From the NCBI RefSeq assembly GCF_001305855.1, contig NZ_LIXZ01000003.1, positions 1-64,000 on the forward strand: a stretch of DNA of 64,000 nucleotides, in the 5' to 3' direction. The notes below the pieces were generated by a model. That model worked only from the letters and a program-made list of their open reading frames with translations. It searched no databases and was not told the DNA's origin. Below, piece by piece: positions 1-7,491 of the stretch. Each line of letters opens with the position of its first letter. Within the stretch, counting starts at the first letter, position 1. Source of the DNA: Rossellomorea vietnamensis. GTDB lineage: Bacteria; Bacillota; Bacilli; Bacillales; Bacillaceae_B. The translations under genes and the position numbers were made by a program.

Positions 1-196
1 ATTGAACAGAGTACGCTTTGTTTATTTCTCTTCGCTTTATACCTTCTATTCCTTGTGTTTTATAAGCTCTTACCCAATCTTGTAGTGGTGTCTTAGAGGG
101 TAGGTTATATTTTTTCGCCAATGATTTATATCCAAGATGGCCATCCAGATACTCGGTGACAAGTTTTAGTTTAAATTCCTCACTATATTTAGCCAT
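1..196 (-). CDS. IS3-family transposase OrfA, N-terminal part (runs off the left edge)
   Basis: The reading frame starts at an ATG (196-194) and stays open to base 1, giving about 65 residues that begin MAKYSEEFKLKLVTEYLDG. The pattern K-x-S-E-E-F-K-x-K-L-V followed by a helix-turn-helix (SLAKKYNLPSKTPLQDWV) is the DNA-binding start of OrfA in IS3/IS150-type elements. OrfA is normally about 100-170 residues and is joined to OrfB by a programmed frameshift. The rest lies outside the window, so it cannot be judged whether the element is intact. A GGGGGTG ribosome site lies 5-6 bases before the ATG, inside a hairpin arm. Confidence 0.8.
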   Translation of the reverse strand, partial: MAKYSEEFKLKLVTEYLDGHLGYKSLAKKYNLPSKTPLQDWVRAYKTQGIEGIKRREINKAYSVQ

Positions 197-202
197 AAAA
201 AC

Positions 203-241
203 ACCCCCAAAAGTTAGTTTTCTACTCTAACTTTTGGGGGT
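203..241. promoter_or_regulatory. 15-bp perfect hairpin over the transposase ribosome site
   Basis: Bases 203-217 (ACCCCCAAAAGTTAG) are exactly complementary to 227-241 with a 9-base loop. One arm is the IS terminal repeat. The other arm contains the GGGGGT ribosome site of the transposase gene. In a transcript entering the element from outside, the ribosome site would be paired. This resembles the protection against read-through transcription known for IS10 and IS50. The function here is inferred. Confidence 0.6.
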
Positions 242-337
242 CGATACCCACCGGGTCTTTTTCTATTTTTCCGTTTACGGCACATCAGTTACGAACAGAA
301 TGATACCAAGTATCCAATATCGAAAGGAACATCTGAT

Positions 338-1537
338 ATGTCGAAAAATAAGATTGGCTATTCCCTCTTAATCGTCATGATTCTTGTACTCATTCTGTCC
401 TACTTTGCCATCAACCCGATCGGGGGTAAAAATCGTGAAGCAGACTCCCAAAGTCTGATTTTCAACATGAGCCTCGAGGAAAAAATCGGCCAGATGCTCA
501 TAGCCGGTGTAAATGGCACACAAATGGATGAACCGACGAAGGATTTGATCCAGAAGCATAAAGTTGGAGGATTCATCTTCTTCTCGGACCATTTGAAAGG
601 TCCGGAGCAAACCGTCCGTTTTGTTAACCAAGTGAAAGAAGCAAACGCCGATAACCCTCTTCCCCTCCTATTAAGCGTCGATCAGGAAGGCGGCAACGTG
701 ACGCGACTTCCCGGAGGACTCGTGAACTTTCCTACCAATCAACAAATTGGAGACGCGAACGATCCGGACGTTTCTTATGAAGTGGGGACCCTACTTGGCA
801 AGGAGCTGAAAGAGTTCGGATTCAATTTGAACTTCGCTCCCGTCCTGGACGTAAACAGCAATCCGGATAACCCGATCATCGGCGACCGCTCCTTCAGCCC
901 CGACCCTGATATTGTGAGCGAACTAGGGATCCAGACGATGAAAGGGATTCAATCCCAGAACATCCTGTCATCGATCAAACACTTCCCTGGTCACGGAGAC
1001 ACTTCCGTCGATTCGCATCTGGCGCTTCCCGTAGTCAACAAGAGCCTGCAAGAACTCGACTCGCTGGAACTGATTCCATTCAAGCGTGCCATCAATGATG
1101 GAGCCGATTTGGTAATGGTCGCCCATATCCTTCTTCCTCAACTGGATGACACCTATCCGTCTTCATTATCAAAGGCAATTGTGACTGACCTTTTACGGGA
1201 GAAACTGAACTACAAGGGCGTCGTCATCACGGATGATATGACCATGAAAGCCGTGGCGGACAACTACGGAATGGGAGAAGCTGCGGTGCAATCCGTCAAA
1301 GCCGGCAGCGACCTGATCCTCATCGCCCACGATGCTCAAAAGGCAGTGACAGCAATGGAAGCACTGAAATCAGCCGTTAAAAATGGAGAAATCTCAGAGA
1401 AGCGAATTGATGAAAGCGTAAAGAGAATCATCCATCTCAAACAAAAGTACCATCTGAAAGATACCCAAACTGGAAACGTCGATCTGACAGAACTCAATCA
1501 AGCGATCAAATCAGTCAATTCGAAAATCACACCCTAA
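338..1537 (+). CDS. nagZ: Beta-N-acetylhexosaminidase, glycoside hydrolase family 3 (NagZ type)
   Basis: This enzyme removes beta-linked N-acetylglucosamine from muropeptides during cell-wall recycling. Residues 8-26 form one hydrophobic segment with no lipobox, so the protein is probably anchored by an uncleaved signal or a signal peptide. The GH3 domain covers about residues 44-375. The diagnostic motifs are SVDQEGG (113-119), KHFPGHGDTSVDSH (214-227, the His/Asp dyad loop of NagZ enzymes) and VITDDMTM (297-304, the nucleophile Asp). At 399 residues it is the single-domain form. The B. subtilis enzyme, as I recall, is about 640 residues with a second domain, so this is a shorter relative. 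The ribosome site AAAGGA lies 9 bases before the ATG, and a terminator follows. Confidence 0.92.
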   Translation: MSKNKIGYSLLIVMILVLILSYFAINPIGGKNREADSQSLIFNMSLEEKIGQMLIAGVNGTQMDEPTKDLIQKHKVGGFIFFSDHLKGPEQTVRFVNQVKEANADNPLPLLLSVDQEGGNVTRLPGGLVNFPTNQQIGDANDPDVSYEVGTLLGKELKEFGFNLNFAPVLDVNSNPDNPIIGDRSFSPDPDIVSELGIQTMKGIQSQNILSSIKHFPGHGDTSVDSHLALPVVNKSLQELDSLELIPFKRAINDGADLVMVAHILLPQLDDTYPSSLSKAIVTDLLREKLNYKGVVITDDMTMKAVADNYGMGEAAVQSVKAGSDLILIAHDAQKAVTAMEALKSAVKNGEISEKRIDESVKRIIHLKQKYHLKDTQTGNVDLTELNQAIKSVNSKITP

Positions 1538-1542
1538 TAAAG

Positions 1543-1577
1543 AGCGGATCTCTCTAAGTGAGAAATCCGCTTTTTTT
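1543..1577. terminator. Terminator after nagZ
   Basis: AGCGGAT (1543-1549) pairs with ATCCGCT (1565-1571), extended by CTCT/AG pairs, and is followed by a run of seven T on the plus strand. It lies between the converging nagZ and DUF4177 genes. Confidence 0.85.
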
Positions 1578-1758
1578 AAGACAGTGCTCTTTCAAATATA
1601 ATCTCATAATCCGTCGGTTTTCCGTGGCCGTTATACCTGAGCGGAAGCACCTGGACGAGCCGCCATCCGTCAGCGGCATACTCCTCAATGATCTCCCTGT
1701 GCTTCGGCTCAGTGAAAAATCCGCCTAAGCTGGTTTGGACGTATGTGTATTCGTACAT
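1576..1758 (-). CDS. DUF4177 family small protein
   Basis: This 60-residue protein begins MYEYTYVQTSLGGFF and contains EEYAADGWRLVQVLP, the A-x-x-G-W-x-L-V-x-V pattern that defines DUF4177. These are small soluble proteins of unknown function, common in Bacillaceae. The ribosome site GGGAGG lies 7 bases before the ATG. It is transcribed alone, converging on nagZ. Confidence 0.85.
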   Translation of the reverse strand: MYEYTYVQTSLGGFFTEPKHREIIEEYAADGWRLVQVLPLRYNGHGKPTDYEIIFERALS

Positions 1759-1813
1759 GGTTGCACCTCCCGTGGGGTCTTACTAATTATACGGATTCAT
1801 GGTACTTATGGTT

Positions 1814-2548
1814 TCAAACTTTCTTCTCGGAATACAGCAATTTTTCAACTGCTTCTACAACCACCAGCGGTTCATCCCGTTGAATATAGTGAGCGCTATT
1901 CTTAGCAAGCACATATTCTCCCCTGGAAGAAATCAACGCCAGCTCCCTCTGCATGTCATTCCACAATCCTTGAGATACTTCAGAATAATGATCTTTGTTA
2001 CCAGCGGCAAGCACGATTACCGGCATACTTAAAGTATTACTATATTCCTTTAACTGCCCCAGGCTTTCCATGAATTCTTCGTAATTGCCTTCACGGACAA
2101 ATTGTTTACGATATGCTTCCTGGAAATCACTCGTCATCGTAGGCAGGAAGCGTCCCCTATAATCAACCGGAGTTGAGTCAACCAGCACCAAGCCCTCGAC
2201 TTCTTCAGGGTATTCATGAGCATATACACTCACATTCACTCCCCCGAAAGAGTGCCCGACAAATATATAAGGAGGGTTGATGTCCAGGTTGCTTAGCAGT
2301 TCCTTCAGCTCTTTTACCATCTCACGGCTTGTCCTCCGATTCGGACTCTTTTCACTCTTCCCAAGCCCGGCACGGTCGTAGACCAGTACTTCCGTTATTT
2401 GAGATAGATCCCCGATCACTGAATCCCATGCTTTGGAATAATCACCATAACCGGCATCCATCACCACTGTTGGTTTACCGTTTTTCTTACCCATTAGCTT
2501 GGCATATAAGTTGAAGTTATTAACGGGCACCAGCATTTCTCTATTCAT
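1814..2548 (-). CDS. Alpha/beta hydrolase
   Basis: This is a 244-residue serine hydrolase of the alpha/beta fold. The nucleophile elbow GHSFGG is at residues 98-103. The oxyanion region (VVMDAGYGDYSKAW), a DRAGLGKSE segment and a late His in NSAHYIQRDEP complete the expected order. The start was chosen at the ATG at 2548, which overlaps the stop of the upstream gene as ATGA and has AGGGAG 9 bases before it. An in-frame start 69 bases further upstream lies inside the preceding gene and has no ribosome site. The substrate is unknown. Translational coupling to the metallo-hydrolase gene suggests the two enzymes act on the same small ester or amide. Confidence 0.88.
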   Translation of the reverse strand: MNREMLVPVNNFNLYAKLMGKKNGKPTVVMDAGYGDYSKAWDSVIGDLSQITEVLVYDRAGLGKSEKSPNRRTSREMVKELKELLSNLDINPPYIFVGHSFGGVNVSVYAHEYPEEVEGLVLVDSTPVDYRGRFLPTMTSDFQEAYRKQFVREGNYEEFMESLGQLKEYSNTLSMPVIVLAAGNKDHYSEVSQGLWNDMQRELALISSRGEYVLAKNSAHYIQRDEPLVVVEAVEKLLYSEKKV

Positions 2549-3462
2549 ATAATGGAACTCCCTATTTTGTTCTTCAAACTCTTTAGATTCTGAAAGTATA
2601 CTTCTGAGGATGGCCAATTTTTATAAAGAGGAGGAATTTCAGCACTGCCTTGATGTTGAATAGATAATAGGTGCGAGAGATAATGAATCATTGTATCAAT
2701 GTCCCCTTTTGTACCCAAATCGCCGTGGCCCGGAATGACTGTTTCAATCTCCAGCTCCATGACTTTTTGTAAAATATCCATCCATTTTCTTGGATCGGTT
2801 TCATCAAAGAATGTCGGATGGCAGTGAACAAATACCAAGTCCCCAGTGAAGATCACTTTCTCTTCCGGAAGATAAAGCATAGTATCGCAAAAAGAGTGTC
2901 CCCCTCCTAACGTAAATAGTCTTGCGCTTCTCTTTGTTCCCTGTAATGTCTTTTCTTCCTTGAAAGTTTCATTGGGCAAAGTCAACTCCAGGTCAGGTAA
3001 CGACCGTTTCACTTCATATAAAAAATTCACTTGCTCTTGAAGGGTAAATTCCCCTGATTCATCAATTCGCTTTTCAAGAGATTCAATATATTGTGCGAGT
3101 CCTTCGATGTCTGCTTTCTGTTTCTCTATTCTCGGAGGATGGATTTCTATCATTTTTTCTAAGGTGACCCCGCTTGAAATAATGGTCGTGTCCTTAAACG
3201 TTTGATTGCCCCGGATATGATCTCCGTGATAATGGCTATTAACAACGCACGTGACTCTCTGATTGGTGATTTTTTCTGCGGCATCTCTCAAAGCTTTAGA
3301 CGCCTGTTGTGTGTTAAACGTATCAAACACCACTACCCCGTCACCTAAATCGACGAATCCTGCATTAGCAACTGCCCCGCCACCCGGTTTTGATAGAACC
3401 GCATAGATACCGTCTTTGATTTGATGAAGTGTAAAGTGATTATTATTATATTCAACGTTCAT
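2545..3462 (-). CDS. MBL-fold metallo-hydrolase
   Basis: This 305-residue protein has the metallo-beta-lactamase fold. The metal-binding motif SHYHGDH gives H77, H79, D81 and H82. Later ligands are seen in GGGHSFCDT, FTGDLVF and PGHGD. It belongs to the broad hydrolase/glyoxalase-II-like group and is not a recognisable antibiotic-resistance lactamase. The ATG at 3462 has AGGGG 8 bases before it. A GTG at 3471 is in frame but touches that ribosome site. It is the first gene of a two-gene unit with the alpha/beta hydrolase (ATGA overlap). The substrate is unknown. Confidence 0.88.
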   Translation of the reverse strand: MNVEYNNNHFTLHQIKDGIYAVLSKPGGGAVANAGFVDLGDGVVVFDTFNTQQASKALRDAAEKITNQRVTCVVNSHYHGDHIRGNQTFKDTTIISSGVTLEKMIEIHPPRIEKQKADIEGLAQYIESLEKRIDESGEFTLQEQVNFLYEVKRSLPDLELTLPNETFKEEKTLQGTKRSARLFTLGGGHSFCDTMLYLPEEKVIFTGDLVFVHCHPTFFDETDPRKWMDILQKVMELEIETVIPGHGDLGTKGDIDTMIHYLSHLLSIQHQGSAEIPPLYKNWPSSEVYFQNLKSLKNKIGSSII

Positions 3463-3489
3463 CCTTTTCACCCCTATTTATCTCTTCGA

Positions 3490-4224
3490 TCATTTCAAAT
3501 AATCATTAGGAGAAACTAAGTCCACCAACCCACTCTCCCCCAAAAACTGAGTCACCAGTTGAACATGCCCCGACCCGATGATCAACAAGGTCCGGTCATC
3601 AGGGGAAGATGTGATTTCAGCCAGATTCGAGTATATGATTAAATTCCGTTGGTACCACCATCTCACCCAATCGATTCCAACATAGTTGGTATCCTTGCCG
3701 ATTCGTGCGACTGCCATATACATTTCGTGATCGAGCTTAATCCTCGACTCTGAATTGCATTGCTTGACCATTTCATAAATGTCAGGAGGATTGACGTTTA
3801 GTTGGAGTTTCGTCCGGTATGTATCATTGATGTGCTGATACATTTCCGGCTGCTCTACCTTCGCCCACTCCATGACCTGTCCCAATCCCCTGTTGCCGAC
3901 ACTCTCCATCCAGTCGATAGCATATAATCGCTCATGTCTCAATTCTGATGCGGCCCGGAACCCAAACTGATGAATCTCATCCACTTCCAATGTCAAATCA
4001 CCGTTCAAATACTTGTGATACTCTTCATTAAGAGGTTCCTCCTTATCCTTCTCAACTTCCAATGCTATTTTAGTAGGCTTGAACTCTTTCAAACTGTTGA
4101 CGACTTCCCTGATTTCTTTTTGTCTTTCATTCATCAATACATCATCAAGCTCAACCCTCTGCAAATCGGGCGTATAGCGCATATGAAATGTTCCGAGAAC
4201 CATTACTTTCGGCTTTTCATTCAT
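3490..4224 (-). CDS. DUF5694 family protein
   Basis: This 244-residue soluble protein begins MNEKPKVMVLGTFHM. The N-terminal V-L-G-T-F-H motif, the ALEVEKDKEEPLNEEY segment and the C-terminal LIIGSGHVQLVTQFL are typical of DUF5694, which resembles the TraB/PrgY-like fold. No activity is established. Its ATG overlaps the stop of the upstream 71-residue gene as ATGA, so the two are translationally coupled. It ends 27 bases before the metallo-hydrolase start and may belong to the same transcript. Confidence 0.8.
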   Translation of the reverse strand: MNEKPKVMVLGTFHMRYTPDLQRVELDDVLMNERQKEIREVVNSLKEFKPTKIALEVEKDKEEPLNEEYHKYLNGDLTLEVDEIHQFGFRAASELRHERLYAIDWMESVGNRGLGQVMEWAKVEQPEMYQHINDTYRTKLQLNVNPPDIYEMVKQCNSESRIKLDHEMYMAVARIGKDTNYVGIDWVRWWYQRNLIIYSNLAEITSSPDDRTLLIIGSGHVQLVTQFLGESGLVDLVSPNDYLK

Positions 4225-4436
4225 ATTCTTCCATTCAACCCCTTCGTCTCTAAATCTTCTCTTACCCGCTCAATTTCCCCGATCTTCCACTCTATGATTT
4301 CGCGGATCCTCTTTTCTGACAGATGCCCCTGAAAATACTTTTCCACTTCCCAGGCAAGCATGTGGGCGCCACCGATTTCCTCAAAGCTCAGAATCTCCAG
4401 GTTCATTTTACTCAACCTGCTTTCTAAATCATCCAC
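4221..4436 (-). CDS. Small hypothetical protein coupled to the DUF5694 gene
   Basis: This 71-residue protein is acidic and probably helical: an amphipathic N-terminus, then EKYFQGHLSEKRIREIIEW. No family is recognised. The start was set at GTG 4436 because GAGGGGG lies 6 bases before it. An ATG two codons upstream directly abuts that ribosome site. The ATGA overlap with the DUF5694 gene supports its being real. Confidence 0.65.
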   Translation of the reverse strand: MDDLESRLSKMNLEILSFEEIGGAHMLAWEVEKYFQGHLSEKRIREIIEWKIGEIERVREDLETKGLNGRI

Positions 4437-4496
4437 TCGCATCCCCCTCTCCCAAAGTCCTTATATTGTAATTATTTCAAATTACTGGTATAAATA

Positions 4497-4524
4497 CAAA
4501 TAAAGACGGCATCTGTTTGTGCCG
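4497..4524 (-). terminator. Terminator after the 58-residue membrane protein gene
   Basis: On the minus strand CGGCA pairs with TGCCG across an 8-base loop (4507-4524), followed by TCTTTATTTGT. The stem is short but the position, directly after a stop codon, fits. Confidence 0.5.
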
Positions 4525-4525
4525 C

Positions 4526-4702
4526 CTACTGTCCTTCACTGTTCTGTTTATCTAACTTACTATTAATCTCATGCATTAGATACAACCCTCTCACCAGACA
4601 ACCCGTGATGATTCCAAAACCGATGGCAAGTCCAAATACGTGTAATGGGACCAATAAGCATCCGATGAGGGAGGCTGTCACAATTAGGAATAATAAGAAC
4701 AA
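4526..4702 (-). CDS. Small two-helix membrane protein
   Basis: This 58-residue protein starts at a TTG (4702) with GGAGG 7 bases before it. It begins MFLLFLIVTASLIGCLLVPL. There are two hydrophobic stretches (residues 2-20 and 22-40), then a charged tail HEINSKLDKQNSEGQ. No family is recognised. It follows the P-loop kinase gene closely (stop codons 15 bases apart from its start) and is followed by a terminator, so the two may be one operon. The non-ATG start explains why it could be missed. Confidence 0.6.
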   Translation of the reverse strand: MFLLFLIVTASLIGCLLVPLHVFGLAIGFGIITGCLVRGLYLMHEINSKLDKQNSEGQ

Positions 4703-4716
4703 ACCTTTCCCTCCAA

Positions 4717-5538
4717 CTACTTAATCGCTTCCTTCATTTTTTCATAATAAGTATCCCAGTCTTTGTCTCCATTCTCAATGAGCATATGCCTAACCGGCAA
4801 TTCCTCAAGAATCTTCATCTCCAAATTCCTACGCATCTCAAGATACTCCACAATCCCTTGATACCCTTTCAATCCATTCGCCTTCCCATATCCTTGATTC
4901 ACATGATAATCCGTAAAGAACTCACGCCACTCCTGACTTCGCTCCTCATAGACATGATGGAAGGATTGTTCAACGTCGTCCTGATAAAAGTAGATTAGCA
5001 GAGGGTTCAATGGTGAGATTAACGAGCCGATTTTCTTTAGATAGTTTTCCAGTCTCTTTGGTTCGGCATTATGCATGGCAATGAACTTGGTAAACGGATT
5101 TTGTAGGAAACAGCATTCAAATATGTACACGTCATCGCCAAGTGCCGCTTGTTCCACGAATTCCTTCCAATAGTTAGCTGCGACTTCTTCGAACGTATCC
5201 AGATCCAATTCGTAGACATCATAAGAAGCCAGGTATTCAAAAAGAGGAGAAGATTCCATATCAGGAGCATTACGATACGAAATAAAATAGTGATTGCCTT
5301 TCTTCTCGGCATGCTCTTTAAGACTCTCCTGTTGTTCAGGAAATTGTTCAAGCAGGTTGTTAAACTGTCCCTCATTTAAACAAGCCGTCGATTCATAATC
5401 AGCAGGATGACTGGTATCTCCTTCTTGAAAGAGCTTGACCTTGACCCCTTCATTCTCCAAATGCTCTTTAATAAAATTGGCCGTGGTCGACTTGCCTGAC
5501 CCCGGTATCCCTTCAATGATAATGAGATTGGTATTCAA
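4717..5538 (-). CDS. P-loop nucleotide kinase-like protein
   Basis: This 273-residue protein begins MNTNLIIIEGIPGSGKSTTA. Residues 10-18 are a Walker A loop. The rest matches the thymidylate-kinase-like P-loop proteins found as orphan genes in Bacillaceae, with no assigned substrate. The start is uncertain. TTG 5538 has GGGGGG 6 bases before it, ATG 5544 abuts that site, ATG 5559 has a weak site. The furthest upstream ATG (5577) lies in the loop of the mqo terminator and is rejected. Confidence 0.75.
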   Translation of the reverse strand: MNTNLIIIEGIPGSGKSTTANFIKEHLENEGVKVKLFQEGDTSHPADYESTACLNEGQFNNLLEQFPEQQESLKEHAEKKGNHYFISYRNAPDMESSPLFEYLASYDVYELDLDTFEEVAANYWKEFVEQAALGDDVYIFECCFLQNPFTKFIAMHNAEPKRLENYLKKIGSLISPLNPLLIYFYQDDVEQSFHHVYEERSQEWREFFTDYHVNQGYGKANGLKGYQGIVEYLEMRRNLEMKILEELPVRHMLIENGDKDWDTYYEKMKEAIK

Positions 5539-5561
5539 CCCCATCCCCCCATTCTGCATAT

Positions 5562-5589
5562 AAAAAATGCCCTGCATCCACAGGGCATT
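5562..5589 (-). terminator. Terminator after mqo
   Basis: AATGCCCTG (5566-5574) and CAGGGCATT (5581-5589) form a perfect 9-bp stem with a 6-base loop. On the minus strand a TTTTTT run follows at once. Confidence 0.9.
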
Positions 5590-5602
5590 CCTTCTTATTC
5601 AC

Positions 5603-7102
5603 TTAGCTATACGCAACCTCTTTATCCCTCAAACCCAACGCCTTCGCAGTTGACGTATGAATCTCCCTGAAGAGTTCAGGGTTTTTCCCTAATGCCACTC
5701 CATAGGATGGGATCATTTCCTTGATCTTCGGCTCCCACTCTTTCATGTGCTGCGGGAAGCACTTGTCCAAGACTTCCAGCATGACGTGAACGGCTGTGGA
5801 AGCACCCGGTGATGCTCCAAGGAGTGCAGCGACGGAGCCGTCGGCGGAACTGACCACTTCTGTACCGAACTGAAGGGTTCCTTTGCCTGCTTCGGTGTCC
5901 TTGATGACCTGCACACGCTGGCCTGCAACGACGATATCCCAGTCTTCGCTCTTGGCGTTCGGGATGAATTCGCGTAATTCTTCCATGCGTTTCTCATTGG
6001 ACAGGAGAACCTGCTGGATCAGATACTTGGTCAATCCCATTTCCTTAACTCCTGCAGCAAGCATGGTGAAAAGGTTATTCGGTTTGACCGATGTGATCAA
6101 ATCCATATTCGATCCCGTCTTCAGGAACTTCGGTGAGAACCCGGCAAATGGTCCGAACAGAAGGGATTTCTTGTTATCGATGTAACGGGTGTCAAGATGC
6201 GGAACCGACATCGGGGGAGCTCCGACCTTGGCTTTTCCGTACACTTTCCCGTGATGCTGAGCGATGACTTCTGGGTTATTGCACACCATGAAGAGCCCAG
6301 ATACAGGGAATCCACCGATCTGCTTCGACTCAGGGATACCTGTTTTTTGCAATAACGGAAGACTTCCGCCACCGCCGCCGATAAAGACGAACTTCGCCGT
6401 ATGATATTCCATCTTGATGCCGTCGATGTCATGGACCTTCACTTCCCATGAACCGTCGGATTTGCGTTTAATATCTTCCACACTATGGTTGTAGTTGATT
6501 GCGACGCCTTTATCACTTAGGTGATCGAACATTTTGCGGGTCAACGCCCCGAAGTTGACGTCCGTCCCTGAATCGATCTTCGTCGCCGCGATCGGTTCAT
6601 CCGATTCACGGCCATCCATGATCAGCGGAATCCATTCCTTCAATTTTTCCGGATTATCGGAGAATTCCATACCTTCGAAGAGAGGACTCGCTGAGAGCGC
6701 TTCCAAACGTTTTTTCAGAAACTCCACATTTTCTTCACCTTGAACCATGCTCATATGCGGGATCGGCATGATGAAGTCCTGTGGTTGACCAATGTGATTG
6801 CGGTTGACGAGATAAGACCAAAACTGTCTTGATAGTTGGAACTGTTCATTGACTTTGATTGCTTTCGTAATGTCTATAGATCCATCAGGCTTTTCGGATG
6901 TATAGTTGAGCTCGCATAGTGCAGAATGTCCCGTTCCGGCATTGTTCCATTCGTTCGAGCTTTCTTCCCCAGGCTTCGCGAGCTTTTCAAACACTGTGAT
7001 TTCCCATTCCGGCGCCAACTCTTTCAGGATCACTCCTAAAGTCGCACTCATGACACCAGCACCAATTAAGATAACATCTGTTTTCTTCTGTAAGCTGCTC
7101 AT
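5603..7102 (-). CDS. mqo: Malate:quinone oxidoreductase
   Basis: This 499-residue FAD enzyme oxidises malate to oxaloacetate and passes electrons to the membrane quinone pool. It is a peripheral alternative to NAD-linked malate dehydrogenase in the TCA cycle. The N-terminal FAD-binding motif is [19 protein letters not shown]. The segments [19 protein letters not shown] and [19 protein letters not shown] are strongly conserved in the Mqo family. The start was set at ATG 7102, which has AGGAAGG 5 bases before it. The in-frame ATG at 7117 overlaps that ribosome site. The gene stands alone and ends at a strong terminator. Confidence 0.95.
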   Translation of the reverse strand: MSSLQKKTDVILIGAGVMSATLGVILKELAPEWEITVFEKLAKPGEESSNEWNNAGTGHSALCELNYTSEKPDGSIDITKAIKVNEQFQLSRQFWSYLVNRNHIGQPQDFIMPIPHMSMVQGEENVEFLKKRLEALSASPLFEGMEFSDNPEKLKEWIPLIMDGRESDEPIAATKIDSGTDVNFGALTRKMFDHLSDKGVAINYNHSVEDIKRKSDGSWEVKVHDIDGIKMEYHTAKFVFIGGGGGSLPLLQKTGIPESKQIGGFPVSGLFMVCNNPEVIAQHHGKVYGKAKVGAPPMSVPHLDTRYIDNKKSLLFGPFAGFSPKFLKTGSNMDLITSVKPNNLFTMLAAGVKEMGLTKYLIQQVLLSNEKRMEELREFIPNAKSEDWDIVVAGQRVQVIKDTEAGKGTLQFGTEVVSSADGSVAALLGASPGASTAVHVMLEVLDKCFPQHMKEWEPKIKEMIPSYGVALGKNPELFREIHTSTAKALGLRDKEVAYS

Positions 7103-7450
7103 TATAACCTTCCTCATCCACTATATTTGCAGGCGCTTTCAACTCAGCACCTTCATGTGTCAAAAAAAACCATACCATCTTCTATTATAATGATTCATAG
7201 GGTAAAATATCTAGTATTATCTGATTATTATAAACTGTTTTACGAAAAAACAAAAGTGAAAAGAGTGTCATGAACGCTTGGTGACAAAGGTTTAAAAGTA
7301 CCCTCACCTTCTCCGAACCCTTATATGTCAAAGAGAAACCCGACAACATCAGTAGAGATTCTGATTAGTTTTTCAGAAAAATATTTTTTCATATTAATCG
7401 AACTAAAATTCAGAGTTTTTCGCCTTTTTACCTAAACTAGTCTTTCACTC
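7103..7450. other. Intergenic stretch without a gene
   Basis: This AT-rich stretch must hold the mqo promoter. A TATAAT on the minus strand near 7186 is the best -10 candidate, but no clear -35 element is seen. I see no small gene, repeat or riboswitch in it. Confidence 0.5.
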
Positions 7451-7483
7451 AAAAAACAGCCCGCTCTTTTTTAGAACGGGCTG
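7451..7483 (-). terminator. Terminator after the MMPL exporter gene
   Basis: CAGCCCG (7457-7463) pairs with CGGGCTG (7477-7483), with further pairs inside, and a TTTTTT run follows on the minus strand. Confidence 0.88.
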
Positions 7484-7491
7484 CCATCAAT

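Larger units (their letters stand above)
1..244 (-). mobile_element. End of an IS3-family insertion sequence
   Basis: The terminal inverted repeat is visible as TCTAACTTTTGGGGGTCGA on the plus strand at about 226-244, whose reverse form (CCCCCAAAAGTTAGA) is typical of IS3-family ends. The transposase reads inward (leftward). The outer boundary is placed near 244 by analogy with related ends. The other end and any target duplication are outside the window. The element stops about 94 bases before nagZ and may therefore have altered the nagZ promoter. Confidence 0.7.
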
